A stretch of DNA of 64,000 nucleotides from JAUWOY01 sp034431315 (lineage in GTDB: Bacteria; Chloroflexota; Anaerolineae; VGOG01), in NCBI GenBank assembly GCA_034431315.1, contig DAOUDK010000023.1:1-64000 (forward strand). The letters are read 5' to 3'. Made by a program: the position numbers and the translations under genes. The notes under the pieces are model-generated. The model worked only from the letters and a program-made list of their open reading frames with translations. It was not told where the DNA came from and made no database searches. This document shows, piece after piece, positions 32,293 to 40,172 of this stretch; the stretch's first letter is position 1; each line of letters begins with the position of its first letter.

Positions 32293-32511
32293 ATGGTTGG
32301 TGGCAACGAAGCAAACTTTATCGGCTCGTGTTTCGGCGGCCTCTGTTTTCTCGCCATCTTGATCCTGGGCCTGGTGGCCATGTTCTGGGTTTATCGAGAC
32401 GCGGAGGCAAGGGGCAAGACAGGCTGTCTCTGGCTGCTGCTTATCTCGGCTACGGGGCCATTGGGCTTTATAGCCTATCTCATCCTGCGCGACCGAGAGG
32501 TGAAGCTCTGA
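32293..32511 (+). CDS. Small two-helix membrane protein
   Basis: 72 aa. Two hydrophobic helices (about 14-34 and 47-64) are linked by FWVYRDAEARGKTG. The segment WVYRDAEARG...GPLGFIAYLILR resembles the small domain found at the N-terminus of cardiolipin synthases and in many orphan proteins. The ORF begins ATG with GGAGG upstream. Its place right after pspA suggests a membrane partner. Confidence 0.6.
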   Translation: MVGGNEANFIGSCFGGLCFLAILILGLVAMFWVYRDAEARGKTGCLWLLLISATGPLGFIAYLILRDREVKL

Positions 32512-32571
32512 CGTGTCCACTTATGCTTGGCCTGGATCGCCAGATCCAGGCCCAAAAAGGAGGGGATTAGA

Positions 32572-32889
32572 ATGGGTGTATACGGCAGGCGAAAAGTTCT
32601 GTTTAGAACTTCGGTGAAAGAAGACAGATTGATTATAGATGTTCTAACGAAAAACAAGGGGTTTCTTTCTTTTCTTAAGAATCATGCCCAAGATGGGCCT
32701 TATCTTGTTAGGTGGTATAAGGAAAAGAAAGATAGACTTGCAGTTTTTGAGAAATGTGGGTCTGAATCCCAAGTTTTCTCACAGGCTCACTCGTATTTCG
32801 GACTTTTGATTAGGGACCATATTGGATATTTTGAGCGAAACAGGGTTGAATACAGATGGGCAACATCGTCGTCCACACCAAAGGCCTGA
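32572..32889 (+). CDS. Hypothetical protein of the pspA cluster
   Basis: 105 aa, soluble, basic and aromatic (VRWYKEKKDRLAVFEKCG). I recognise no family. Base composition is clearly more AT-rich than both neighbours, hinting at recent acquisition or weaker selection. ATG 32572 follows AAGGAGGGG. A short palindrome (GTTCTGTTTAGAAC) occurs within the coding start. Confidence 0.5.
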   Translation: MGVYGRRKVLFRTSVKEDRLIIDVLTKNKGFLSFLKNHAQDGPYLVRWYKEKKDRLAVFEKCGSESQVFSQAHSYFGLLIRDHIGYFERNRVEYRWATSSSTPKA

Positions 32890-32951
32890 CCAAGCTTTAG
32901 GGCCTTTTCGGGGAGGCTTTTTGCCGATTTGCTGATTTTTCTGGAGGATAG

Positions 32952-34142
32952 ATGAGTCGAACCCGAATTGTGTTTTTCGTTGTCGTGTTAGCGGCGGTTC
33001 TCATCGTCGCTGGCTCCTTCTTTGTACGCTGGCTGGGCCAGCAAGAGGGCGCGGTGACAGCGCCTAGTAAAGAGACCCTGGAGGTGCGCATCGTCTGCGC
33101 CCTGCCGGTGGAACCCTGGGTGCGGGAGGCGGCCAAGCAGTTCAACCAGGAGAAGCATCAGTTGGAGGGCCAGCCCATCAAGGTGAGCGTGATCCCCATG
33201 GACGGGCTGACGGCTATGGGCCGCTACGAACGGGAGGAGATGGATCCGCTGCCCACGGCCTGGATCCCCGACAGCCGCTATCTGGTGGAGCTGGTCAACG
33301 CGGCCTACAAAGAGAAGCTGGGGCGCGATGTCTTCCTCACCGACGGGGAGTACCGCGCCCGGCCCATCGCCGTCTCCCTTTTCTCCTGGGGCATATACTC
33401 CAGCCGCGCCGACGTGCTGCGCGACAAGTATGGCGAGATAGACTGGCAGGCCATCCACGACGCGGCCACAGCCAAGGGTGGCTGGCCTGAGCTGGGAGGC
33501 GAGGCAGGCTGGGGCTACTTTAAGCTGGTGGTGCCCAACCCCCGCAAGAATGTGGGGGGGCTGGCGGCCATGGTTGCTGCGGCGGGCGAATACTACCAGA
33601 AGACCAATATCAGCACCGCCGACGTGACGGATCCTGAGTTCCAGGAGTGGTTGGGAGAGCTAATGGGCGCCGTAACCGACTTCTCCAGCCTGGGGGCCTA
33701 CTCAGTGGAGAATCTGGCCCTGTTTGGCTACTCCATGGGCGATGGGGGACAACTGCTGGAGAGCGATCTCCTGTCCCACATGGCCGGCATCCAGACCCGC
33801 TGGGAGGACCCGCTGGTCATCGTCTATCCCCAGTACGTCACCTGGTTCGATTTTCCCTTCACCGTCTGGATGGGGCCAGAGACCACGGCTTTGGAGAAGA
33901 ACGCGGCCCTGGAGTTCGAGAAGTACCTGCTGACGCCTGAGGTGCAGCAGTTGGCCGTCGAGCGGGGCCTGCGCCCGGCCAACCTTGAGGTGCCCGTCAC
34001 CGGCCAGGACAGCCTGTTTGTCCGCTGGCAGGAGCAGGGGGCGATGACCATCGTGCCCCGGGCCACAGCCATGCGCTCGCCCGATCGCGAGGTGCTGATG
34101 GCTCTCCTGCGCTGGTTCGATCTCAACGTGGCCCAGAGGTAG
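32952..34142 (+). CDS. Membrane-anchored solute-binding-like protein
   Basis: 396 aa. One N-terminal membrane helix (IVFFVVVLAAVLIVAGSFFV) without a lipobox or clear cleavage site, then a periplasmic-binding-protein fold of the extracellular family 1/11 type (LEVRIVCALPVEPWVREAAKQFN, PTAWIPDSRYLVELV, ALEFEKYLLTPEVQQ). This is 13 bp upstream of a similar domain fused to VWA. No permease or ATPase genes are in the cluster, so it probably senses or presents a ligand, or serves as a scaffold. Confidence 0.75.
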   Translation: MSRTRIVFFVVVLAAVLIVAGSFFVRWLGQQEGAVTAPSKETLEVRIVCALPVEPWVREAAKQFNQEKHQLEGQPIKVSVIPMDGLTAMGRYEREEMDPLPTAWIPDSRYLVELVNAAYKEKLGRDVFLTDGEYRARPIAVSLFSWGIYSSRADVLRDKYGEIDWQAIHDAATAKGGWPELGGEAGWGYFKLVVPNPRKNVGGLAAMVAAAGEYYQKTNISTADVTDPEFQEWLGELMGAVTDFSSLGAYSVENLALFGYSMGDGGQLLESDLLSHMAGIQTRWEDPLVIVYPQYVTWFDFPFTVWMGPETTALEKNAALEFEKYLLTPEVQQLAVERGLRPANLEVPVTGQDSLFVRWQEQGAMTIVPRATAMRSPDREVLMALLRWFDLNVAQR

Positions 34143-34154
34143 GGAGGATAGACC

Positions 34155-35837
34155 GTGGAACGCAACAAGAGGAAAAAATCCCGTCGCCCGATAAGGGTCA
34201 TTTTGGCAGCGGCCTTCATCGTCATGATAGTCATCTGTGCTAGCTGTGCGGTGCTCTTCGGGGCCGCTCTGCTCCCCTCCTCCGAGCCCACTCCCAGCGG
34301 CGCGACTTTAACGGTGGCCTATTCTCCCGAGAAGGGAGGCCTGTTTTGGGTACTGGTGCGCAGGTTCAACGAGGAGAAGTTCAAGACAGATCAGGGCGAG
34401 AGGATGACCGTGCGGAGCGTCAGGCTGGAGCCTGAGGCGATGATCGAGGGGGCCCTGGCCGGAGATTTTCAGGCCATCAGCCCTGATTCATCCATCTGGC
34501 TGGATCAACTGGACCGGGACTGGATGGAGCAAACCGGAGGCGAGTCGCCGCTGGTGGGCGAGACCGTTCGCTATGCCGTAAGCCCGGTGGTGATCGCCAT
34601 GTGGGAGGACGTGGCTCGCTCCTTTGGCTATCCTGAGAGCAACATCGGGTGGGAGGACATCCTGGCCAGGGCCCAGAGCGATCCCGGCTTCAAGTGGAGC
34701 CACCCATCAACCAGCTCAGCCAGTGGTCTCCTGGCCACCTTAGCTGTGTTCTACGCTGGTGCAGGTAAGACGAGGGGCCTGACTATTGAAGACGTCCAGC
34801 ATCAGGCCACCCTGGACTACGTAGCTGCTATCGAGAAAACGGTGCGCTACTATGGTGAAGGAGAGTGGGCCGTTGTCCAGCAGGTCTTGGAAAAGGGGCC
34901 GGCATACCTGGACGCCTTTGTCTGTCAGGAGCAGTTGGTCATCTACTTCAACAGTCAGGCTAACGCCCCAGGCCGTCTGGTGGCCATCTACCCTATTGAG
35001 GGTTCCTTGTGGGAGGATCACCCCCTGGCGCTTTTGGAGACGCCAGAACTCACCGACGAACAGCGCGTGGTCTTCGGGCACTTCCGCGATTACGTCACGT
35101 CCCAAGAGGCCCAGATGCTGATCCTCTCGTATGGCTACCGCCCGGCCGATCTCTCCATTCCCCTGGACGACCCGGCCTCGCCCATCAAGCCGGAGAACGG
35201 CGTGAATCCCGCCCAGCCTCAGACGACCCTGCAGGTGCCCAGCCCGGCGGTGGTGGAGGTGGTCAAGGATGCCTGGTGGTACACCAAACGCCACACCAAT
35301 GTGTACCTGGTCGTTGACACCTCAGGCAGCATGCGGGGTGACAAGCTGGCCACCGCTCAAGAGGCGTTGCGCGTCTTCCTGGATCAGATCAAGGGCGACG
35401 TGGAACGGGTAGGGCTGGTGGAGTTCTCCAGCCAGGTGAACAGAATTATCCCGCTGGACGAGCTGAGGCAGAACCGGGCTGACCTCGAGGCGACCATCGA
35501 GGAGCTTGAGGCCGGAGGCGACACGGCTCTGCTGGATGCCGTCAACACCGCCTACGTCCGCTTGCAGCAGTTGAACGATAGCGAGCGGATCAACGCCATC
35601 GTGGCCATGACCGATGGACGGGAGAACCACTCCCAAATCGGCTTGCGCGAGCTAACACAGACGATGCAGGCGGGAAACGAGAGAGGCGTGCCCATCGTCG
35701 TCTTTTGCATCGCCTACGGTGACGACGCCGACTACCGCACCCTGGAGGCCCTGGCGGAGGCCACCGACGGCCAGGTGCGGAAAGGCGATTTGGAGAGTAT
35801 TAGGCAGTTGTACAGGATACTGTCAACGTACTTTTAA
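34155..35837 (+). CDS. Solute-binding-like domain fused to a VWA domain
   Basis: 560 aa, GTG start. A membrane helix at 14-40, a binding-protein-like region (50-335: LTVAYSPEKGGLFWVLVRRFN, ISPDSSIWLDQLDRDW) and a VWA domain (382-560). The MIDAS is complete: DTSGS at 388-392, Thr in GGDTALLDA and Asp in MTDGREN, so it should bind Mg2+ and a protein ligand. It directly follows the related stand-alone gene. Extracellular orientation is expected from the positively charged N-terminus (RNKRKKSRRPIR). Confidence 0.8.
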   Translation: MERNKRKKSRRPIRVILAAAFIVMIVICASCAVLFGAALLPSSEPTPSGATLTVAYSPEKGGLFWVLVRRFNEEKFKTDQGERMTVRSVRLEPEAMIEGALAGDFQAISPDSSIWLDQLDRDWMEQTGGESPLVGETVRYAVSPVVIAMWEDVARSFGYPESNIGWEDILARAQSDPGFKWSHPSTSSASGLLATLAVFYAGAGKTRGLTIEDVQHQATLDYVAAIEKTVRYYGEGEWAVVQQVLEKGPAYLDAFVCQEQLVIYFNSQANAPGRLVAIYPIEGSLWEDHPLALLETPELTDEQRVVFGHFRDYVTSQEAQMLILSYGYRPADLSIPLDDPASPIKPENGVNPAQPQTTLQVPSPAVVEVVKDAWWYTKRHTNVYLVVDTSGSMRGDKLATAQEALRVFLDQIKGDVERVGLVEFSSQVNRIIPLDELRQNRADLEATIEELEAGGDTALLDAVNTAYVRLQQLNDSERINAIVAMTDGRENHSQIGLRELTQTMQAGNERGVPIVVFCIAYGDDADYRTLEALAEATDGQVRKGDLESIRQLYRILSTYF

Positions 35838-35886
35838 CGTATTGCGTATTGCGTAACGGAATACGAAATACGCAATACGCGTCACG
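35836..35886. repeat. CGTATTG / GCAATAC heptamer inverted array
   Basis: CGTATTG units followed by their complements (GAAATAC, GCAATAC) fill the gap between the VWA gene and the next gene. The VWA stop lies at its left edge. Confidence 0.85.
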
Positions 35887-35923
35887 TCTTGTCAAGTTCT
35901 GGCTTGATAACCGGAGAAGTTTT

Positions 35924-36745
35924 ATGGCCAAACGTATCTTTCGAACCGAGTTGGAACGACAGGCGTGGCGGGCTATGCTTTCCTTTGCTATTTTTCGACT
36001 GGAGAGCGCTCTCACCATTGCCGCTACCATCATCTTGACCTTCTTCTTCTCTAATCCTTTTCCCTGGTGGCAGTGGTGGTATTGGCTTGTCATCGGCGTG
36101 GTGGCCGAGGCCTTGATCATCTACACCAGTCTCAGCGACCCGACTCTGGCCCAAAAGGTCGTGTCCGACATGTTGCGAGGGGAGTTCAATGCCAGGGAGT
36201 TGCGCAGCGCGAAATACCGAGACAAAGTGGAAAAGGCGTTAGAGTACCGCGAGCGCATCGAGGGGGTCATCCGGCGGAGTCGCCAGGGGGTGCTGCGAGA
36301 CCACCTGCAGGAGGATGCCCGCCGCATTACCGAGTGGCTGGCCAACATCTTTGGCCTGGCCAAGCGGCTGGACGCCTACGAGAACGACGAGATAATCAAG
36401 CGAGACATGCGCTCGGTGCAGTCAGCCATCAAGGACTTCGAGGCCCGCCTCAGGTTGGAGAGCGATGTGGCCGTGCGCCAGCAGATGCAGGAGGCCATTC
36501 GCAGCAAGAAGACCCATTGGGACAACTTGGAACGCTTGCAGAACACCATGGAAAAAGCCGAGTTTCAACTGGAGAACACCTTGTCGGCTATGGGCACGGT
36601 CTACGCTCAACTCCAGCTCATCGGGGCCAAAGACGTGGATTCCAGCCGCGCTCGAAACCTGCGGGAGGACATCGCCCAGCAAGTGGCAGCCCTGCAGGAC
36701 ATCGCCGAGGCCATGGACGAAGTTTACAACGGACTTAAGGATTAA
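35924..36745 (+). CDS. Membrane protein with long coiled coil
   Basis: 273 aa. Two membrane helices near the N-terminus (about 18-40 and 46-66) are followed by ~200 residues of charged helix (RSAKYRDKVEKALEYRERIEG, SVQSAIKDFEARLRLESD) that would lie in the cytoplasm. The layout suggests a transmembrane link between the exported binding/VWA proteins and a cytosolic partner such as PspA, which is also coiled coil. ATG 35924 has GGAG 7 nt upstream; the earlier in-frame codons are repeat-derived. Confidence 0.65.
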   Translation: MAKRIFRTELERQAWRAMLSFAIFRLESALTIAATIILTFFFSNPFPWWQWWYWLVIGVVAEALIIYTSLSDPTLAQKVVSDMLRGEFNARELRSAKYRDKVEKALEYRERIEGVIRRSRQGVLRDHLQEDARRITEWLANIFGLAKRLDAYENDEIIKRDMRSVQSAIKDFEARLRLESDVAVRQQMQEAIRSKKTHWDNLERLQNTMEKAEFQLENTLSAMGTVYAQLQLIGAKDVDSSRARNLREDIAQQVAALQDIAEAMDEVYNGLKD

Positions 36746-36751
36746 ACGGAC

Positions 36752-37939
36752 ATGAAGATAAAACGTAAAACGTCAAACGTAAAACGTAAAATATCCAATA
36801 TCCAATACCCAATACCCAGATTACTGCTTGTGGCTTGCCTTCTACTGTTGGCTGCTTGTGCACCCGCAGCGCCCAAAGGCGAGGTGATCGTCTACGTGGC
36901 AGCGCCGCTGTCGGGCTTCCAGGCCAACGGGGGGCAGACGGTGTTGGGCGGGGTCAAGCTGATGGCCGAACAGCTCAACGAGGCTGGTGGCCTCCTGGGC
37001 TATCAAGTCACGGTGGTTGGAATAGACGATGAGGCCGATTCCGACGTGGCCGTGGAAGTCGCCGAGCAGATCAAAGAGGCCATCGAGCGGGGGGACAAGG
37101 TCATTGGGACGATAGGCCACTACAACAGCGGCCAGACCCTGGCGGCCATGGAGATCTACAAGGACTTGCCCCTTGTGATCATCACCCCTACGGCCAGCGA
37201 GGTCTCCATCACCCAGCGCGGCTATCGCAACTTCTTCCGAGTCAATGCCAACGACATCACTCAGGCTCGCGTGGATGCCGAATTCCTGGTCAACACCCTG
37301 GAAGCCCGAAGTGTCGCTGTGGTCTACAACGACGACCCGTACGGGCAAGGGCTTGGCGCCCTCATCGCGGAGGACCTTCGCAACCTGGGAGTCCAGGTAC
37401 CCCTCGAAATCCAGGTGGCGGTCGAGCAGTCCAGTTTCGCTGAGGAAGTCGAGCGGATAGCAGAGGCCAACCCCGATGCGATCTTCTACGGGGGCTACGA
37501 GGTCGAGGCCCCATACCTGCGGGCCGAGCTGGTTGCGGCTGGCATTACCGTTCCTTTCCTGGCCAGTGACGGCGCTTTTCTATCGGCCACCATTGACGAG
37601 GCGGGAGGAACAGCGGAGGGGATCTACGTCAGTGCCTTCGCGCCGAGTCCAGCGGCCGTCGTTGATATGCAATGGATCAAGGAGTATCAAGAGGTAGAGT
37701 ACCGCAACCCCGACACCTACAGCATCAACGGCTACAGCGCCATGCAGGTCTTGGCCGAGGGAATCAAAAAGGCCAAGAGCTTTGACGCCACCGAGGTGGC
37801 TCAGGCCATCCGCCAGTTGGACTTTGATACCCTGGTGGGTCACATCTCCTATGACCAGGATGGCGACCTCAAGGAGCAGAGCATCTACATCTTCCAGGTT
37901 CAGGAAGCCGCCTTTGTGCAGATCCACCCAGAGCCATAG
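36752..37939 (+). CDS. Branched-chain amino-acid-type ABC substrate-binding lipoprotein
   Basis: 395 aa. Lipobox LLAAC at about residues 32-36, then a Leu/Ile/Val-binding-protein fold (IVYVAAPLSGFQANGGQ, GGVKLMAEQLNEAGGLLG, VIGTIGHYNSGQTL, ALIAEDLRNLG). The positively charged start of the signal peptide (MKIKRKTSNVKRKISNIQYP) is translated from AAAACGT and AATATCC heptamers. No LivHMGF genes follow. It starts 7 bp after the coiled-coil gene, so the transcript is shared. Confidence 0.85.
   Translation: MKIKRKTSNVKRKISNIQYPIPRLLLVACLLLLAACAPAAPKGEVIVYVAAPLSGFQANGGQTVLGGVKLMAEQLNEAGGLLGYQVTVVGIDDEADSDVAVEVAEQIKEAIERGDKVIGTIGHYNSGQTLAAMEIYKDLPLVIITPTASEVSITQRGYRNFFRVNANDITQARVDAEFLVNTLEARSVAVVYNDDPYGQGLGALIAEDLRNLGVQVPLEIQVAVEQSSFAEEVERIAEANPDAIFYGGYEVEAPYLRAELVAAGITVPFLASDGAFLSATIDEAGGTAEGIYVSAFAPSPAAVVDMQWIKEYQEVEYRNPDTYSINGYSAMQVLAEGIKKAKSFDATEVAQAIRQLDFDTLVGHISYDQDGDLKEQSIYIFQVQEAAFVQIHPEP
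36758..36822. repeat. AAAACGT + AATATCC heptamer array in a signal peptide
   Basis: Four AAAACGT-type units then four AATATCC/AATACCC units, coding for the n-region of the lipoprotein signal peptide. Confidence 0.9.
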
Positions 37940-37946
37940 TTGACAC

Positions 37947-37975
37947 TTGACGGTTACTCTTTTTTGTAGTATACT
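37947..37975 (+). promoter_or_regulatory. Promoter of the small gene pair
   Basis: TTGACG (37947-37952), 17 bp, TATACT (37970-37975), only 22 bp before the ATG at 37997; the transcript leader would be very short. Confidence 0.75.
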
Positions 37976-37996
37976 GAGTTTAACGTTCCGACGAAG

Positions 37997-38317
37997 ATGG
38001 ATGGTATCAGAGAGCGCGAAGAGTACCTAACCCACCAGGACCGGCTCCGTATCAAGTTTTTAGTTGAGCGTGGTCAAGTCACTAAAATTGACCTCGTTCA
38101 GTATGAGGCAAAGGTACAAGGCCAGTGGTGGCCTGTGGTTCGCTACGATATGGCTCATGGATACCTCCACCGAGATGTGATGAGGCCGGATGGGACGGTT
38201 GCTGAAAAGCAAGCGATCCCTTACAGAGAACTGGGAGCAGCACTTACCAGGGCTCTTGATGAGCTACGTCGTCAATGGTCCTTCTACCGAAGGCAGTTTA
38301 AGGAGTGGATGAAATGA
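37997..38317 (+). CDS. Small protein, first gene of an overlapping pair
   Basis: 106 aa, soluble. KIDLVQYEAKVQGQWWPVVRYDMAHGYLHRD suggests a compact beta-rich domain, followed by a basic helix (RALDELRRQWSFYRRQFKEW). Similar to DUF7718-type proteins by impression only. The stop overlaps the next ATG (ATGA at 38314-38317). It has its own consensus promoter and no clear ribosome-binding site, consistent with near-leaderless translation. Confidence 0.5.
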   Translation: MDGIREREEYLTHQDRLRIKFLVERGQVTKIDLVQYEAKVQGQWWPVVRYDMAHGYLHRDVMRPDGTVAEKQAIPYRELGAALTRALDELRRQWSFYRRQFKEWMK

Positions 38318-38745
38318 CACTGTCTCAGGAAGAGATATTTGAACGCAACCTGGAGTTGACAAAACGGCGACTTCTGAGGGAGATCGAAGCACCTGATGCT
38401 TTCGAATGGATTCCTCAGAACGCCCGGGTTATCAACTTGCCCAAAGATGCGCCGGAGCTTCTAAAAGCTAATCTGGAACTGGCAACGAAACTGGTACGCG
38501 AGGAAGATGAATGCCCGATTGTGCTGATTCCCGAACCTGGCTTCGAGATTCCCTGGCAGGGGTTTGTTCCTGTCGTGTCGGGGAGGCGAATTGTAGACAT
38601 CGAATCAACCCGGGGCGGTCTTGGCTTTGATTTGGTTTTTGACGACGGAAGCCGATTGATGCTCTTCGCAACGAAGCGACTCGACGGGAAGGGCAACGAG
38701 CAACCGGTGATCTCTGTCGGGATGCGCACAAAGGCTGTAGCGTAA
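38314..38745 (+). CDS. DUF5647-like protein, second gene of the pair
   Basis: 143 aa. FERNLELTKRRLLREIE, then PQNARVINLPKDAPELLKANLELATKLV (in part) recalls DUF5647; the C-terminal half (VVSGRRIVDIES, GLGFDLVFDDGSRLMLFA) forms a beta sheet. The tight ATGA overlap, small sizes and separate promoter are toxin-antitoxin-like, but neither protein has a known toxin motif. AAGGAG lies 8 nt before ATG 38314. A terminator follows at 38791. Confidence 0.55.
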   Translation: MTLSQEEIFERNLELTKRRLLREIEAPDAFEWIPQNARVINLPKDAPELLKANLELATKLVREEDECPIVLIPEPGFEIPWQGFVPVVSGRRIVDIESTRGGLGFDLVFDDGSRLMLFATKRLDGKGNEQPVISVGMRTKAVA

Positions 38746-38790
38746 TCTGGGGAGGGAACCCGAGGCACACCACAGAGGTGAAATGAGGGA

Positions 38791-38819
38791 AGAGCAGCTA
38801 TCAAGGCTGCTCTTTCTTG
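38791..38819 (+). terminator. Terminator after the small gene pair
   Basis: GAGCAGC (38792-38798) pairs with GCTGCTC (38806-38812), then TTTCTTGTT. Confidence 0.7.
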
Positions 38820-38842
38820 TTGGTGGGTGAGGGCTGCTGCAT

Positions 38843-38871
38843 TTGCCAGATACAACAAAATCGGGTAAAAT
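38843..38871 (+). promoter_or_regulatory. Promoter of trxB
   Basis: TTGCCA (38843-38848), 17 bp, TAAAAT (38866-38871), 29 bp before the ATG. Confidence 0.7.
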
Positions 38872-38900
38872 TAGGCACCGTTGACCAGGAGGGAAAGTAC

Positions 38901-39842
38901 ATGGAAAATCTGATTATCGTAGGCTCCGGGCCGGCTGGCTTCACAGCAGGGATCTACGCTGGACGAGCGCAGCTTGCGCCCTTGCTTATCACCGGCAGCG
39001 CGCCGGGTGGCCAGATGGCCCTCACTTCAGAGATCGAGAACTATCCCGGTTTCCCGCAGGGCCTAACCGGGCAGGAGTTGACTCAGTTGATGCAACAGCA
39101 GGCCGAGCGATTCGGCACCAGGGTGCAGATGGATGAGGTCACCGCGGTTGATCTTTCTGTCCACCCCTTCAAGGTTACGGCTTATGGGGACGAGTACGAG
39201 GCCAAGGCTCTGATTGTCACTACTGGGACCTCGCCCAGCAAGCTAGGGGTTCCTGGCGAGGCAGAGCTCACCGGACGCGGTGTATCCTACTGTGCCACCT
39301 GCGACGGCTTCTTTTACCAGGACCGCCGGGTGGTGGTAGTCGGCGGCGGCGATGCGGCCGTAGAAGAGGCCATTTTCCTCACCAAGTTCGCCACTCATGT
39401 CTATGTGGTGCACCGCCGAAACCGCCTGCGAGCGGAGAAGGTCTTCCAGGAACGGGCCTTTCGTAACGAGAAGATAGCCTTCATCTGGGATACGGCAGTC
39501 ACCGAGATCCTGGGGGATGGGAGGGTAACGGGGGTGCGCCTCAAGAACGTCAAGACCGATGAGGAATCCACGTTGGATGCCGATGGCGTCTTCATCTACG
39601 TCGGCGCCATCCCCAACACGGGGTTCCTGGAGGGGCAACTGGAGCTGGATGACCGAGGCTACGTCGTCACCAACCGCCAGTGCCATACCAGCGTGCCGGG
39701 CGTATTCGCCGCTGGCGACGTCCAGGAGCGAGTGCTGAAACAGGTCTCCACGGCCGTGGGCTCAGGAGCGATGGCTGCCATGGAGGCCGAGAAGTTCATT
39801 GCTGAGCTAGAAGACAGAGCCTATCCGGATAGGACAAGCTAA
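38901..39842 (+). CDS. trxB: Thioredoxin-disulfide reductase
   Basis: 313 aa flavoprotein. FAD-binding IIVGSGPAGFTAGIYAGRA, redox-active YCATCDGF (Cys131 and Cys134), NADPH-binding VVVVGGGDAAVEEAIFL and the final VFAAGDVQ. It reduces thioredoxin with NADPH in the cytoplasm. ATG 38901 follows AGGAGGG; the 28 codons upstream in frame are not part of the protein. Downstream lie a redox-disulfide-domain protein and a hydrolase, possibly on the same transcript but separated by an inverted repeat (39846-39923). Confidence 0.95.
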   Translation: MENLIIVGSGPAGFTAGIYAGRAQLAPLLITGSAPGGQMALTSEIENYPGFPQGLTGQELTQLMQQQAERFGTRVQMDEVTAVDLSVHPFKVTAYGDEYEAKALIVTTGTSPSKLGVPGEAELTGRGVSYCATCDGFFYQDRRVVVVGGGDAAVEEAIFLTKFATHVYVVHRRNRLRAEKVFQERAFRNEKIAFIWDTAVTEILGDGRVTGVRLKNVKTDEESTLDADGVFIYVGAIPNTGFLEGQLELDDRGYVVTNRQCHTSVPGVFAAGDVQERVLKQVSTAVGSGAMAAMEAEKFIAELEDRAYPDRTS

Positions 39843-39845
39843 GAT

Positions 39846-39923
39846 TGCTACGGAGGGGCGTCCTCGCCCCGATTTCGTGGCCGAGTCGCCCTGGGGCGGG
39901 GCGGGGACGCCCCTGGGTAGCAG
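39846..39923. repeat. GC-rich imperfect inverted repeat, copy 2
   Basis: GCTACGGAGGGGCGTCC at the left and GGACGCCCC-TGGGTAGCAG at the right. Reverse-oriented relative to 8515-8597; arms nearly identical, centre different. Confidence 0.8.
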
Positions 39924-39962
39924 TTTTAGAGGACAGGCTAATAAAAAGAGGAGGTTGTTACC

Positions 39963-40166
39963 ATGACTATTACCAAAGAGATGCATATAGGCGAAGTAGT
40001 GGAGAAATTTCCCCGGGCTGTGGAGGTTTTTCTGCGCCACGGCCTGATGTGCTTCGGCTGCGCTCTGGCCCGCTTCGAGAATGTGGAGCAAGGGGCTATC
40101 GCTCACGGCATCAATGTGGAGGCCTTGATTAAAGACCTCAACGCCGCCGTGCCTCAGGCTGACTGA
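39963..40166 (+). CDS. DUF1858 / hybrid-cluster-associated redox disulfide protein
   Basis: 67 aa. MHIGEVVEKFPRAVEVFLRHG followed by MCFGCALARFENVEQGA is the DUF1858 (TIGR03980) pattern: a CxxC that is thought to act in disulfide chemistry or metal handling near hybrid-cluster proteins. No hybrid-cluster gene is nearby; thioredoxin reductase is. GAGGAGG precedes the ATG. The next gene starts 6 bp after the stop. Confidence 0.85.
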   Translation: MTITKEMHIGEVVEKFPRAVEVFLRHGLMCFGCALARFENVEQGAIAHGINVEALIKDLNAAVPQAD

Positions 40167-40172
40167 CGCAAG

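Noticed and set aside
31518..37939. Ordinary branched-chain amino-acid ABC transporter operon
   Set aside because: Only binding proteins are present; no permease or ATPase genes lie on either side.
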